A stretch of 64,000 bases of DNA from Parasphingopyxis algicola. Lineage in GTDB: Bacteria; Pseudomonadota; Alphaproteobacteria; Sphingomonadales; Sphingomonadaceae. The DNA is taken from positions 744,001-808,000 of the forward strand of contig NZ_CP051131.1 of assembly GCF_013378075.1 (NCBI RefSeq), read 5' to 3'. This document shows, piece after piece, positions 19,158-29,218 of the stretch; within the stretch, counting starts at the first letter, position 1; every line of letters starts with the position of its first letter. Made by a program: the position numbers and the translations under genes. Under the pieces are notes generated by a model that ran no database searches, had not been told where the DNA came from, and was given only the letters and a program-made list of their open reading frames with translations.

Positions 19158-20387
19158 ATGACCGAATACCGATCAGATCTGCTGCGCCTACTCGAAGCGC
19201 GCGACTATATCCACCAGCTCACCGATGCCGAGGGGCTGGACACGCTCGCCGCCAAGCAGGTCGTGCCCGGTTACATCGGGTTCGACGCGACGGCGGACTC
19301 GCTGCATGTCGGCAGCCTCGTCCAGATCATGATGCTCCGCCGGCTGCAACAGGCCGGGCACAAGCCGATCGTCATCATGGGCGGCGGCACCACCAAGATC
19401 GGCGATCCGTCGGGCAAGGATGAAAGCCGCAAGCTGCTGACGGCCGCCGATATCGATGCCAATATCGCATCCATTCGCCGGATTTTCGAGCGGTTCCTGA
19501 CATTCGGCGACGGCCCCACCGACGCGGTCATGATCGACAATTCCGAATGGCTCGACGATCTCGAATATATCCCCTTCCTGCGCGAGGTCGGTCCGCATTT
19601 CACGATCAATCGGATGCTCACTTTCGACAGCGTCAAGCTCCGTCTCGAGCGCGAACAGCCGCTGACCTTCCTCGAATTCAATTACATGATCCTTCAGGCC
19701 TACGACTTCCTCGAGCTGTCCCGCCGCGAAAACTGCCTGTTGCAGCTCGGCGGATCGGACCAGTGGGGCAATATCGTCAACGGCATCGAACTGGCGCGGC
19801 GGATTGACGGCACGCAGCTTTACGGCGTCACGACGCCGTTGATCACGACGGCGGATGGCGGCAAGATGGGCAAGACGGCGAGCGGCGCGGTCTGGCTCAA
19901 TCCGGATGCGCTGAGCCCCTACGATTACTGGCAATTCTGGCGCAACACGCAGGATGCCGATGTCGAACGCTTCCTCAAGCTGTTCACCGACATGCCACTC
20001 GAGCGGATTGCCGAACTGGCGGCGCTGGAGGGCGCGGAGCTCAATGAGTCCAAGAAGATACTGGCCGACGAAGCGACAGCCATGGCCCATGGCGCGGACG
20101 CCGCCAAGGACGCGGCCGAAACCGCGCAGAAAACCTTCGAGCAGGGCGCGGTTGGCGAAGATTTGCCGGCGCTGGCCGTCGACAGCGGCACGATCGGCCT
20201 GCTCGATGCGATGGTCGAACTCGGCCTCGTGGCGTCAAAGGGCGAAGCCAAGCGGCTGGTGCGCGGCGGCGGGGCGCGGATCGATGGCGAGAAGGCCGCG
20301 GACGAGGCGGCCGTTGTAACGGTAGGCGAAGCGCCCGTCCGCATCTCGGCCGGCAAGAAAAAACACGGCGTGCTGACGCGCGCCTAG
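19158..20387 (+). CDS. tyrS: Tyrosine--tRNA ligase
   Basis: This class I aminoacyl-tRNA synthetase charges tRNA-Tyr. The 409-residue protein has the HIGH-like motif HVGSL near residue 54, the tyrosine-binding region LGGSDQWGNIVNGIEL near residue 197, the KMSKS-like loop GKMGKTASGAVWL near residue 235 and a C-terminal S4-like RNA-binding domain (SKGEAKRLVRGGGARIDGEKA). ATG start. The stop shares four bases (CTAG) with that of the convergent MATE gene. Confidence 0.98.
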   Translation: MTEYRSDLLRLLEARDYIHQLTDAEGLDTLAAKQVVPGYIGFDATADSLHVGSLVQIMMLRRLQQAGHKPIVIMGGGTTKIGDPSGKDESRKLLTAADIDANIASIRRIFERFLTFGDGPTDAVMIDNSEWLDDLEYIPFLREVGPHFTINRMLTFDSVKLRLEREQPLTFLEFNYMILQAYDFLELSRRENCLLQLGGSDQWGNIVNGIELARRIDGTQLYGVTTPLITTADGGKMGKTASGAVWLNPDALSPYDYWQFWRNTQDADVERFLKLFTDMPLERIAELAALEGAELNESKKILADEATAMAHGADAAKDAAETAQKTFEQGAVGEDLPALAVDSGTIGLLDAMVELGLVASKGEAKRLVRGGGARIDGEKAADEAAVVTVGEAPVRISAGKKKHGVLTRA

Positions 20388-21745
20388 GCGGCCGATCGCT
20401 CGCGTTCGATCATCCGGTCGAGCCAGCGGAAGGTGAGCCAAAGTATCGCGAAACCCGCCAGCACATTGGCGATTGCTATCCCCGCATAGACGCCGGTCGT
20501 GTCGAAAAGGGCCGTCGCCGCGAACGCCAGCGGAACATAGAAGATCAGCGATCTGACGAGATAGATGGCAAGGCCCAGCATCGGCCTGCCCAACGCGTTG
20601 AACGCGCCGGCTGCGACGATCGTCACGCCGTAACCTGCGAAAGTTATCGGCACGATCCACAGATACTGGCTCGCCTCCTCGCTCACCACGGCCGAATCGC
20701 TGAACCGGCTCGCCAGCCAGTCCGCGCCGAACCAGAACCCGATCGCGACGACCACGCTCCAACCCAGGCAGACCAGAAAGGCGAAGCGGATGGCCTCGCG
20801 GATACGGTCATAGCGTTCCGCGCCCCAATTCTGTCCGGCCACCGGTCCGATCGAGCCGGACAGCGCCAGCATCGGGATCACGGCGAAACCTTCGAGACGC
20901 CCCGCGACGCCGAACCCGGCGACGACTTGGTCGCCATAGACAGCGATGATGCCGGTTACGACCGCTATCGCGATCGGGTTGACCGCATTACCCAACGCCG
21001 CGGCGACGCCGATCCGGGCGATCTCTTTCCAGCTGTCGAACACTTCGCCCCAGCTCGTGCGCTTGAGATTGATCAACCGGTCCCGGAACAGCAGCACCGG
21101 GATGATCACCAGCGGCATCACGACGCGCGAGGCGAAAGCGGCCCAGGCGGCGCCTTCGATGCCCATGCCGGCAATGCCGAAACCGCCGAAGATCAGGATG
21201 GGATCGAGCGCGATATTGACCGCCGCGCTGGCGATCATCAGCGCGCTCGGCACCAGCGCGTCGCCATTGGCGCGCAGGATGCTGCCGGCGACCTGGGCGA
21301 GCATGAGCAGCGGCAGTCCGTAGAACCAGATGCGCATATAGACGGTGATATCTTCGAGAACCCCGCCCTCCGCGCCGATCAGTGTGAAGAGCGGGCGGAT
21401 CATCGCGATCCCGATCGCCGCGACGAGGATTCCGATGACAAGGGCGAGCACCAGACTGTGCGTCGTCAGACTGACGATCCGACTGCGATCGCGCTTGCCG
21501 ATCGCGCGCGACAGTACCGACCCGGTTCCGGCGGCCAGCCCGATCGCCAGACTCGTCACCGCAAAGGCGACCGGAAAGGCGTAGCTGATGGCGGCGAGCG
21601 GCCGGGTCCCTAGCTGTCCGAGAAAATAGGCATCGACGATCGTGACCGAGAAGAGCGCGACGATCCCGATCGACAATGGGCTCGCCAGACGGACAAGCTG
21701 GATGCGCACCGAGCCCTGGGTAAGATCGCGCCTGTCGGCCATCAT
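20384..21745 (-). CDS. MATE family efflux transporter
   Basis: This is a 453-residue multidrug and toxic compound extrusion protein with about twelve membrane helices in two bundles. Typical pieces are IGIVALFSVTIVDAYFLGQLG, ISYAFPVAF, GSVLSRAIGKRD, an internal loop near LRANGDALVPSALM, and the second-half AISYAFP-like counterpart MLALSGSIGPVAGQNWGA. MATE proteins export cationic drugs or metabolites by Na+ or H+ antiport; the substrate here is unknown. The first of two adjacent ATG codons is taken; no clear ribosome site is seen and the upstream in-frame start would add a poorly conserved leader. Confidence 0.93.
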   Translation of the reverse strand: MMADRRDLTQGSVRIQLVRLASPLSIGIVALFSVTIVDAYFLGQLGTRPLAAISYAFPVAFAVTSLAIGLAAGTGSVLSRAIGKRDRSRIVSLTTHSLVLALVIGILVAAIGIAMIRPLFTLIGAEGGVLEDITVYMRIWFYGLPLLMLAQVAGSILRANGDALVPSALMIASAAVNIALDPILIFGGFGIAGMGIEGAAWAAFASRVVMPLVIIPVLLFRDRLINLKRTSWGEVFDSWKEIARIGVAAALGNAVNPIAIAVVTGIIAVYGDQVVAGFGVAGRLEGFAVIPMLALSGSIGPVAGQNWGAERYDRIREAIRFAFLVCLGWSVVVAIGFWFGADWLASRFSDSAVVSEEASQYLWIVPITFAGYGVTIVAAGAFNALGRPMLGLAIYLVRSLIFYVPLAFAATALFDTTGVYAGIAIANVLAGFAILWLTFRWLDRMIERERSAA

Positions 21746-21914
21746 CAGCGCTTTGGGCAGGCACCGCGGCGCTGACAAGGGCCTTTCGTCGAAATTCTCG
21801 GTTTCCGGCGATTAGCGAATGGTAAACGGGAAATTATCCATGTCGCTTTGGCCGGGCTTAAAGAGTTTCCGCCATTAAGATCATGCGTTTCCAGCGGATT
21901 TGGGAGAAACCAGA

Positions 21915-22259
21915 ATGAGTGCGCAACCTCTTGCTCAGCATATCTTCGACGTGGAGAAGCGTCGGGCTGCGCGCGATGCGGTTTCCATTCGGGCAGCATT
22001 GCACGAGCCCGGCGAAGACAGTCACGAAATCCTCGTCGGCAACCTTTCGCCGTTCGGCTTCATGGCGATCTCGCCCAAGGCCTATCGCGAGGGAACGCTG
22101 ATTCGCCTCGACCTGCCGCTGATCGGCGAGGTGAACGCCCGCATCGTCTGGTCGCTCAGTGATCGTCTCGGCGCGGAATTCATCCGGCCGTTCGATGCGC
22201 GCGGCTATCGCCAACTGCTCGATTCGACTCCGCACAAGGCGAATAACGACGAAAGCTGA
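21915..22259 (+). CDS. PilZ domain protein
   Basis: This 114-residue single-domain PilZ-like protein would be a cyclic-di-GMP receptor. The N-terminal arginine motif appears as KRRAARDAV near residue 17 and the second motif as NLSPFGFMA near residue 44, where the usual D/NxSxxG is met. GAEFIRPFD closes the barrel. The chosen ATG follows GGGAGAAACCAGA; the in-frame start five codons earlier is weaker. It stands alone between MATE and recG. An EAL protein at 29219 could be a functional partner through the common messenger. Confidence 0.85.
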   Translation: MSAQPLAQHIFDVEKRRAARDAVSIRAALHEPGEDSHEILVGNLSPFGFMAISPKAYREGTLIRLDLPLIGEVNARIVWSLSDRLGAEFIRPFDARGYRQLLDSTPHKANNDES

Positions 22260-22271
22260 CGGGGCCCGCCG

Positions 22272-24332
22272 CTATCCTGATCGCAGGAGCGGCACCGCAG
22301 CATCCCGCTTGAACAGATAAAGGGCAATTCGCGCCGCTTCGCCGCGCGCGCTGTCGAGCCCGCCCTCATTTTCGATCAGCAACCGCGCGTCGTCATTGGC
22401 CGTTGGCGCGAGTTCGGCCACGAGTTCGGGGGGCGCAATCCGGAATCCGACCTCGCCCGATTGCCGCGTGCCCAGCAATTCGCCTGCGCCGCGCAATCGG
22501 AGATCTTCCTCGGCGATCCGGAATCCGTCGTTCGTCTCGCGCAGCAGTTTCAACCGCGCCCGTGCGGTCTCGCTCAACGTATCTCCGCGCAGCAGCAGGC
22601 AGATCGACCGGGCATCGCCGCGCCCGACCCGGCCGCGCAGCTGATGCAGCTGGGCCAGCCCGAAGCGATCCGCGCCTTCGACGATCATCAGCGTCGCGTT
22701 GGGCACATCGACCCCGACCTCGATAACCGTGGTAGCGACGAGCACGGCGAGCTCGCCGAGTTGGAAACGCTCCATCACCGCATCCTTTTCCGGTCCCTTC
22801 ATCCGGCCGTGAACCAGCCCGACCCGGTCTTCGCCGAACCGCGCCTGGAGCAGCCGGGCGCGTTCTTCCGCCGCGGCTTGGTCGGACAATTCGCTTTCCT
22901 CGACCAGCGGGCACACCCAATAGGCCTGCCCTTCCCCCGCGATATGGCGGCCAAGCCCTTCGACGACCTCGTCGAGCCGGCCGACGGACAGCACGCGCGT
23001 TTCGATCGGCTGACGCCCCGGCGGCATCTCGTCGAGCCGCGACACGTCCATCTCGCCATAATGGGTCAGGGTCAGCGTGCGCGGTATCGGGGTCGCCGTC
23101 ATCACCAGCAGGTGCGGCGGCCGCTCGGCCTTCTGCGCAAGCATCATGCGCTGGGCGACACCGAAACGATGCTGTTCGTCGATGACCGCAAGCCCGAGTT
23201 TCCGGTAGCGAACCGCCTCCTGAAAAATGGCGTGCGTGCCGATCAGGATGTCGATCGAGCCGTCGGCCAGCCCCATCAGCGTGGACTCGCGCGTCTTGCC
23301 TTTGTCCCGCCCGGTCAGCACGGCGACGTTGACCGGCAAGCCGGAGAGCATGGCCGAAATCGTATCGAAATGCTGGCGGGCGAGGATTTCGGTCGGCGCG
23401 AGCAACGCACCCTGTGCGCCCGATTCCACCGCCATCAGCAGTGCATTGACCGCCACGAGTGTCTTGCCCGACCCCACATCGCCCTGCAGCAGCCGCAGCA
23501 TCGGCTTGTCCTGCCGCACGTCCGCCTCGATCTCGGCGATACTCCGCTTTTGCGCGCCGGTAGGCTCATAGGGCAGTCGCAGCTGATCACGGAGGCGGGA
23601 ATCGGGTTCCAGCGCCTCGCCCCGGCGGCTGCGCGCGGATTGGCGAACCAGCGCCAGCGCCAGCTGGTTTGCGAAGATTTCGTCATAGGCGAGACGCCGG
23701 CGCGCTTTGTCGTCAGCCGGATTGGTGTGGATCCGGCCGATCGCCATCCGCCAGTCGGGCCAGTCCTCCCGGGACTTCAGCCCCGGTTCGATCCACTCCG
23801 GCAGCTCCGGCGCGCGCTCGAGCGCCTGTTCGGCCAGTTGGCCGAGCCTTTTGTTGGTGAGCCCTTCGGACAGCGCATAGACCGGCTCGCGCTCCGGAAT
23901 CTCGTCGATCTCCTCCGGTTTTACGACCGTGTCGGGATGAACGATCTGCAATTCCTGGCCGTACAGTTCCATCCGGCCCGAAATCGCCCGCACCTCGCCC
24001 AGCGGCAGCAGTTTCTTCGCCCAGCCCGGATTGTTGAAATAGACGAGCGAAATTACGTTGCCCTGCCCGTCCTGCGCCTGGATCCGCAAGGGGCTGCGCG
24101 GCCCGCCGGCCTTGTAGTCGATCGGCGTGACGATCGCGGTTACCATGCGCCCTGCATCCGCCATGTCGAGCGTCTCGACGCGCTTGCGGTCGATCCATCC
24201 CGTCGGCAGGTGAAAGAGGACATCGACAATCTGTTCGATCTTGAGCCGCCCCAGCGGCTTGGCCAATCCCTTGCCGACGCCTTTCAGCGCCTCGATTTCG
24301 GCAAAGAGCGGATTGAGAATTTCGGGGCGCAT
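22272..24332 (-). CDS. recG: ATP-dependent DNA helicase RecG
   Basis: RecG reverses stalled forks and processes branched DNA. The 686-residue protein has the N-terminal wedge/OB domain (VDVLFHLPTGWIDR, MVTAIVTPIDYK) and the superfamily 2 helicase core: LQGDVGSGKTLVA (Walker A), DEQHRFGV (DEQH box), MTATPIPRTL, TTVIEVGVDVPNA, LRGRVGRGDARS and the TRG-type tail RLRGAGELLGTRQSGE. The internal ATG (MRPEILNPLF) was chosen because upstream residues would overlap the divergent sdhE promoter region and are unlike RecG. Confidence 0.98.
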   Translation of the reverse strand: MRPEILNPLFAEIEALKGVGKGLAKPLGRLKIEQIVDVLFHLPTGWIDRKRVETLDMADAGRMVTAIVTPIDYKAGGPRSPLRIQAQDGQGNVISLVYFNNPGWAKKLLPLGEVRAISGRMELYGQELQIVHPDTVVKPEEIDEIPEREPVYALSEGLTNKRLGQLAEQALERAPELPEWIEPGLKSREDWPDWRMAIGRIHTNPADDKARRRLAYDEIFANQLALALVRQSARSRRGEALEPDSRLRDQLRLPYEPTGAQKRSIAEIEADVRQDKPMLRLLQGDVGSGKTLVAVNALLMAVESGAQGALLAPTEILARQHFDTISAMLSGLPVNVAVLTGRDKGKTRESTLMGLADGSIDILIGTHAIFQEAVRYRKLGLAVIDEQHRFGVAQRMMLAQKAERPPHLLVMTATPIPRTLTLTHYGEMDVSRLDEMPPGRQPIETRVLSVGRLDEVVEGLGRHIAGEGQAYWVCPLVEESELSDQAAAEERARLLQARFGEDRVGLVHGRMKGPEKDAVMERFQLGELAVLVATTVIEVGVDVPNATLMIVEGADRFGLAQLHQLRGRVGRGDARSICLLLRGDTLSETARARLKLLRETNDGFRIAEEDLRLRGAGELLGTRQSGEVGFRIAPPELVAELAPTANDDARLLIENEGGLDSARGEAARIALYLFKRDAAVPLLRSG

Positions 24333-24404
24333 GATTAGATGGCTTCTATACCGAAGCCGGCAGGCCGCGCCAGCGCCTGTCGGCCTTTTGCTGTTGGAGC
24401 CGAA

Positions 24405-24671
24405 ATGGATCACGCAAACCGCCTCAAACGCCTGAAGTTTCGCGCCTGGCATCGCGGAACCAAGGAAGCCGACCTGCTGATCGGCGGCTTTTTCGATCGC
24501 TTTTCGGCCGAATGGACGGAAGACGAGGCCGACTGGTTCGAAGCATTGCTCGAGATCGACGATGTGACGATCATGGCCTGGGCGATCGGCACCGAAACGC
24601 CGCCCGCCGGCATCGACGGCGCGATGATGCGGCGGATGCAGGAACTGGATTATATCCCGATCGCCAAATGA
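24405..24671 (+). CDS. sdhE: FAD assembly factor SdhE (succinate dehydrogenase assembly factor 2)
   Basis: This 88-residue protein of the SdhE/DUF339 family promotes covalent attachment of FAD to SdhA. The signature RGTKEADLLIGGF near residue 17 matches the conserved RGxxE motif, and YIPIAK ends the chain. ATG after TTGGAGCCGAA was chosen; the longer frame overlaps the recG promoter region. Its stop overlaps the mfd start as ATGA, so the two are translationally coupled, a neighbourhood common in alphaproteobacteria. Confidence 0.95.
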   Translation: MDHANRLKRLKFRAWHRGTKEADLLIGGFFDRFSAEWTEDEADWFEALLEIDDVTIMAWAIGTETPPAGIDGAMMRRMQELDYIPIAK

Positions 24672-27600
24672 CTGACATCCAGACGATCCTCGACGCCGAT
24701 CAGCCGCTGACGCTGGCGAGCGCGCCCACCGGGTTCCTGCCCTCGCTGATGGCCGATCTCGCGCGCGCCGCGGCGTTCAAGGGCTTGCCCGCCGTCTATA
24801 TCGCGCCCGACGATGCCGCGATGCGTGGCCTCGCCGATGCGGCCGCTTATTTCGCTCCCGAGATCGAGACGATCGCCTTTCCGGCCTGGGACTGCCTGCC
24901 CTATGACCGGGCGAGCCCGAGCCTGAGGATATCGGCGGAACGTCTGGCGGCGCTCCACGCATTGCAGCGCGAAACCGCGAAGCCGCGGTTGATCGCGACG
25001 ACGATCAACGCGGTCACGCAGCAGACGCTGACGCCGTTCCGCGTCCGCCAGCTCGTCGCGCATCTCGCCCCCGGCGAGCGGATCGACCGCGACGAGCTAA
25101 CCGCCAAGCTCCAGGCCAATGGCTATATCCGCGTCGAAAGCGTTGCCGATGCCGGGGAGTTTGCCGTACGCGGCGGGTTGCTGGATCTTTTCCCGTCCGG
25201 CGAAAAGGAAGCGCTGCGGCTCGATTTCTTCGGCGACGAGATCGAGAGCATCCGGCGGTTCGATCCCGCCGACCAACGGACGACCGGGCGCGCCGAAAGC
25301 TTCACGCTGCTGCCCGCCTCAGAAGCGCTGCTCGACGAGGAGAATATAAAACGCTTCCGTGGCGGCTATCGCGAACTTTTCGGCGCCACTGCGACCGGCG
25401 ATCCGCTCTACCAGGCGATCAGCGAGGGCCGCCGCCTTGCAGGCATGGAGCATTGGCTGCCGCTGTTCGAAGACAAACTAGCGACCTTATTCGATCACCT
25501 CGATGCGCAAACGGTCTTCGTCCGCGACGCGGGAACGCCGGCGGCCGCCGAGGCGCGGTTCGAGGCGATTGCCGATTATTACCGGAATCGGGAGAATGTG
25601 GGCTCGTCCGACCCCGGCAGCTATCGGCCGCTCGCGCCCGAAACGCTGTATCTCTCGAACGAACTATGGGCGGCGCGGATCGCCGAGACTCCCGTCCACC
25701 TCACCAGCCCTTTCCGGGAGCCCGAAAGCGAAACGGTGGTCGATCTCGGAGTGGAGAGCGCCCGCGATTTCGCGCCCGAGCGCAAGGCCAATGCCAATAT
25801 CTACGAAGCGGTCGTCGACCATATCCGCGATTTGCGCGCGCAGGACAGAAAGGTGGTTCTCGCCAGCTATAGCATCGGCGCCCGCGAGCGGCTCGGCGGA
25901 CTGCTCGAGGAGCATGGCCTGGACGGCGCCGGCATGGCCGATAACTGGCAGAGCGCGCTCGGCGCGGACGTCGCGCTGGCGATCATCCCGCTCGATCACG
26001 GCTACACGGCCGAAAATGTCGCCGTCCTTACCGAGCAGGACATGCTCGGCGACCGGCTCCGCCGCCGGACGCGCCGGAAAAAGGATGCCGACGCCTTTTT
26101 CAACGAACTGGCGACGCTCTCGCCCGGCGATCTCGTCGTCCATAGCGAGCATGGCATCGGCCGCTATGAAGGCCTGACCTCGATCCCGGTCGGCAATGCG
26201 CCGCATGATTGCGTCGCGCTCGAATATGCGGGCGGCGACAAGCTCTACGTCCCGGTTGAAAATCTCGACGTGCTGTCGCGCTACGGCGCGCAGACCGAGG
26301 GCGTGACGCTCGACAAGCTCGGCGGCGAAGGCTGGCAGCGGCGCAAGGCGCGGATGAAGGACCGGATCCGCGAGATCGCCGGGGACCTGATCGCGACCGC
26401 CGCAGCACGCGCGCTGCGCAAGGCCGATGCCGCCGAACCCGATTCCAGCTATGCGAGCTTCGTCGATCGCTTTCCCTATGCCGAAACCGAGGATCAGGAC
26501 CGGGCGATCGACCAGGTCATCGCCGATCTCGGCAAGGGTACGCCGATGGACCGGCTGGTCTGCGGCGATGTCGGGTTCGGCAAGACCGAGGTGGCGCTGC
26601 GCGCGGCCTATGTCGCCGCGATGGCGGGCATGCAGGTCGCGCTCGTCTGCCCGACCACCCTGCTCGCGCGCCAGCATTTTACCAATTTCCAGGAGCGTTT
26701 TTCCGGCTTTCCAATGAAGATCGGGCGGCTCTCGCGCCTCGTGCCCGCGAACGAGGCCAAGGCAACCCGCCAAGGCGTTGCCGACGGCTCGGTCGATATC
26801 GTGATCGGCACCCATGCACTGCTCGCCAAGTCGGTCGAATTCAAACGGCTCGGGCTCGTCATCGTCGACGAGGAGCAGCATTTCGGCGTCGTCCACAAGG
26901 AACGGCTGAAATCGCTCAAGGCCGACGTCCATGTCCTGACGCTGACCGCGACGCCGATCCCCCGCACGCTCCAGATGGCGATGTCCGGCCTGCGCGAACT
27001 CTCGGTCATCCAGACGCCGCCGATCGACCGGCTCGCAGTGCGCACCTATGTCATGCCCTGGGACCCGGTCGTGCTGCGCGAGGCGCTGCTGCGCGAACAT
27101 TATCGCGGCGGGCAGAGCTTCTTCGTCGTACCGCGCATCTCCGACCTGCCCGAGATCGAGGAGTTCCTGCGCGAGGAAGTGCCCGAAGTCCGCTTCGTCA
27201 CCGCGCATGGCCAGATGGCGCCGACCATCGTCGAAGAGCGGATGAGCGCCTTTTACGACAAGCGCTATGACGCCCTCCTCTCAACGACGATCGTCGAAAG
27301 CGGGCTCGATATCCCCTCGGCCAACACGCTGATCGTCCATCGCGCGAACCAGTTCGGTCTCTCGCAGCTTTACCAGCTGCGCGGACGCGTCGGCCGGTCC
27401 AAGGAGCGCGCCTATGCCTATCTGACGACCCCGGCCAACCGGATCGTCACCGAGGCGGCGGAAAAGCGGCTCGGCGTGCTCTCCGATCTCGAATCGCTGG
27501 GTGCGGGCTTCCAGCTCGCGAGCCACGATCTCGACCAGCGCGGCGCGGGAAACCTGCTCGGCGACGAACAGTCGGGCCATATCAAGGAAGTCGGGTTCGA

Positions 27601-28126
27601 ACTCTACCAGTCGATGCTCGAGGATGCGATCGTCGCGGCCAAGGCCGGCGATGCCGGGATCGAGATGTCGGACAGCGACTTCTCGCCGCAGATCACGGTC
27701 GATGCGCCGATCCTCATCCCCGACGATTACGTCCCCGATCTCGATCTGCGCATGGGTCTCTATCGCCGCATGAACGCGCTCGAAAACCGGCAGGAAGTCG
27801 AGGCGTTCGCGGCCGAGCTGATCGACCGGTTCGGCGAGATACCGGCGCCGACGGCGAACCTGCTCAAGATCATCGAAACCAAGTTGAACGCGAAGCAGGC
27901 CCAGATCGCGAAGATCGATGTCGGCCCGCGCGGCGCACTGGTCGGTTTCTTCCGGGACAGCTTTCCCAATCCGGCCGGGCTCGTCGACTATGTCGAGCGG
28001 CTCAAGGGCACGGCCAAGCTGCGCCCGGACCATAAACTGGTCATCACGCGCAACTGGGGCGATCCGCAGGGCCGGCTAAATGGCGCGCTGCAGCTTTCCA
28101 AGGGGCTCGCCAAGGCGGCACGGTAA
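24668..28126 (+). CDS. mfd: Transcription-repair coupling factor Mfd
   Basis: Mfd removes RNA polymerase stalled at DNA damage and recruits UvrAB. The 1152-residue protein has the UvrB-like N-terminal module (FPAWDCLPYDRASPS), the RNA polymerase interaction domain (GDLVVHSEHGIGRYEGL near residue 485), the RecG-like motor (CGDVGFGKTEVALRAA, VDEEQHFGV, LTATPIPRTLQMAMSG, TTIVESGLDIPSANTL, LRGRVGRSKERAYAYL) and a C-terminal D7 domain. The start is the ATG overlapping the sdhE stop, which removes a spurious upstream extension. Confidence 0.98.
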   Translation: MTDIQTILDADQPLTLASAPTGFLPSLMADLARAAAFKGLPAVYIAPDDAAMRGLADAAAYFAPEIETIAFPAWDCLPYDRASPSLRISAERLAALHALQRETAKPRLIATTINAVTQQTLTPFRVRQLVAHLAPGERIDRDELTAKLQANGYIRVESVADAGEFAVRGGLLDLFPSGEKEALRLDFFGDEIESIRRFDPADQRTTGRAESFTLLPASEALLDEENIKRFRGGYRELFGATATGDPLYQAISEGRRLAGMEHWLPLFEDKLATLFDHLDAQTVFVRDAGTPAAAEARFEAIADYYRNRENVGSSDPGSYRPLAPETLYLSNELWAARIAETPVHLTSPFREPESETVVDLGVESARDFAPERKANANIYEAVVDHIRDLRAQDRKVVLASYSIGARERLGGLLEEHGLDGAGMADNWQSALGADVALAIIPLDHGYTAENVAVLTEQDMLGDRLRRRTRRKKDADAFFNELATLSPGDLVVHSEHGIGRYEGLTSIPVGNAPHDCVALEYAGGDKLYVPVENLDVLSRYGAQTEGVTLDKLGGEGWQRRKARMKDRIREIAGDLIATAAARALRKADAAEPDSSYASFVDRFPYAETEDQDRAIDQVIADLGKGTPMDRLVCGDVGFGKTEVALRAAYVAAMAGMQVALVCPTTLLARQHFTNFQERFSGFPMKIGRLSRLVPANEAKATRQGVADGSVDIVIGTHALLAKSVEFKRLGLVIVDEEQHFGVVHKERLKSLKADVHVLTLTATPIPRTLQMAMSGLRELSVIQTPPIDRLAVRTYVMPWDPVVLREALLREHYRGGQSFFVVPRISDLPEIEEFLREEVPEVRFVTAHGQMAPTIVEERMSAFYDKRYDALLSTTIVESGLDIPSANTLIVHRANQFGLSQLYQLRGRVGRSKERAYAYLTTPANRIVTEAAEKRLGVLSDLESLGAGFQLASHDLDQRGAGNLLGDEQSGHIKEVGFELYQSMLEDAIVAAKAGDAGIEMSDSDFSPQITVDAPILIPDDYVPDLDLRMGLYRRMNALENRQEVEAFAAELIDRFGEIPAPTANLLKIIETKLNAKQAQIAKIDVGPRGALVGFFRDSFPNPAGLVDYVERLKGTAKLRPDHKLVITRNWGDPQGRLNGALQLSKGLAKAAR

Positions 28127-28221
28127 AACGGGCGCGACACCGCGAAAGGCGCAATAAACCGCCACATTTCGTACTATCCGTACCACCGTGTATACTGGTG
28201 TCCGGACAAGGAGAGTATGCG

Positions 28222-29199
28222 ATGAAATTGGCCTTGATCGGTCTTGCCTGCATGGCCGCCGCTACGGCGGGGATCGCGATCGGTTCCACCCCGGAGATGC
28301 CGCCTCAGGACTCCGAAACGATCGAATCCGACCGCACGGTCGACAATCGCGTGACGATCCCAGTGAGCGTCGATGGCCGGGGCCCGTTCGACTTCATCGT
28401 CGATACCGGCGCCGAGCGCACGGTCATCTCGCGCGAGCTCGCCGATACGCTCGAGCTCCATGCGAGCGACGATGTCTGGCTGACCACGATCCTGAATGTC
28501 GAGCAGGTGCCGACCGTCATTATCCCGAGCCTCGGCGCGGGCCGCCGCACGGTCGACGATATCCAGGCGCCGGCTCTGGCGCGCACCGATCTCGGCGCTG
28601 CGGGCGTACTCGGTATCGACGCGCTGGAAGACCAGCAGGTGCTGTTCGATTTCGAGCAGGACAGAATGACGTTCAGCCAGGCCCGGATCGAGGAGAGCGA
28701 CTGGTCAGGAGGCGATGTCATCGTCGTGCGCGCGCGGCAACGGTCCGGCAGGCTCGTTCTGGCGCGCGCCAATGTCGAAGGAACGCGCATCCACGCGATC
28801 GTCGATACCGGATCGGCGGTGACGATCGGCAACAATGCTCTTCGGGAGCGGCTGATCCGGCGCGGCCGCATGAACCCGGCCCAGTTTTTCACGATCACGT
28901 CGGTGACCGGATCGACCATGGACATCAATTATGCGTTCGTGGACGAACTGCGGATCGGCGGAGTCCGGCTCAACAACGTCCCGATCGCCTTTGCCGATAC
29001 CGAACTGTTCCGCCAGCTCGATCTGGTCGACCGACCGGCCGTGCTGCTCGGCATGAATGCGCTCCGGGTGTTCGATCGCGTCCTGATCGATTTCGCCAAC
29101 CGCCGTTTGCGGTTGCAACTGCCGACGGGCGGCCCTCCGGGGAATTCCGACATGCCGATGCTCGCCGAGCTTGTCTCCGAGACCCCGAGCGCCGACTGA
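28222..29199 (+). CDS. Exported retropepsin-like aspartic protease with two DTG motifs
   Basis: This 325-residue protein begins with a short signal-like segment (KLALIGLACMAAATAGIAIG), so export is likely. It contains two retropepsin-like domains, each with a DTG active-site motif: FIVDTGAERTVIS near residue 56 and AIVDTGSAVTIGN near residue 194. Second-half loops LGIDAL and LGMNALRVFDR follow. Single-chain bacterial proteins with two DTG lobes could fold as a pepsin-like pseudodimer. The chosen ATG follows AAGGAG; an upstream in-frame start lacks this. Substrate unknown. It stands alone between mfd and the convergent EAL gene. Confidence 0.85.
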   Translation: MKLALIGLACMAAATAGIAIGSTPEMPPQDSETIESDRTVDNRVTIPVSVDGRGPFDFIVDTGAERTVISRELADTLELHASDDVWLTTILNVEQVPTVIIPSLGAGRRTVDDIQAPALARTDLGAAGVLGIDALEDQQVLFDFEQDRMTFSQARIEESDWSGGDVIVVRARQRSGRLVLARANVEGTRIHAIVDTGSAVTIGNNALRERLIRRGRMNPAQFFTITSVTGSTMDINYAFVDELRIGGVRLNNVPIAFADTELFRQLDLVDRPAVLLGMNALRVFDRVLIDFANRRLRLQLPTGGPPGNSDMPMLAELVSETPSAD

Positions 29200-29218
29200 G
29201 CACGCCGGAGACTGACCG

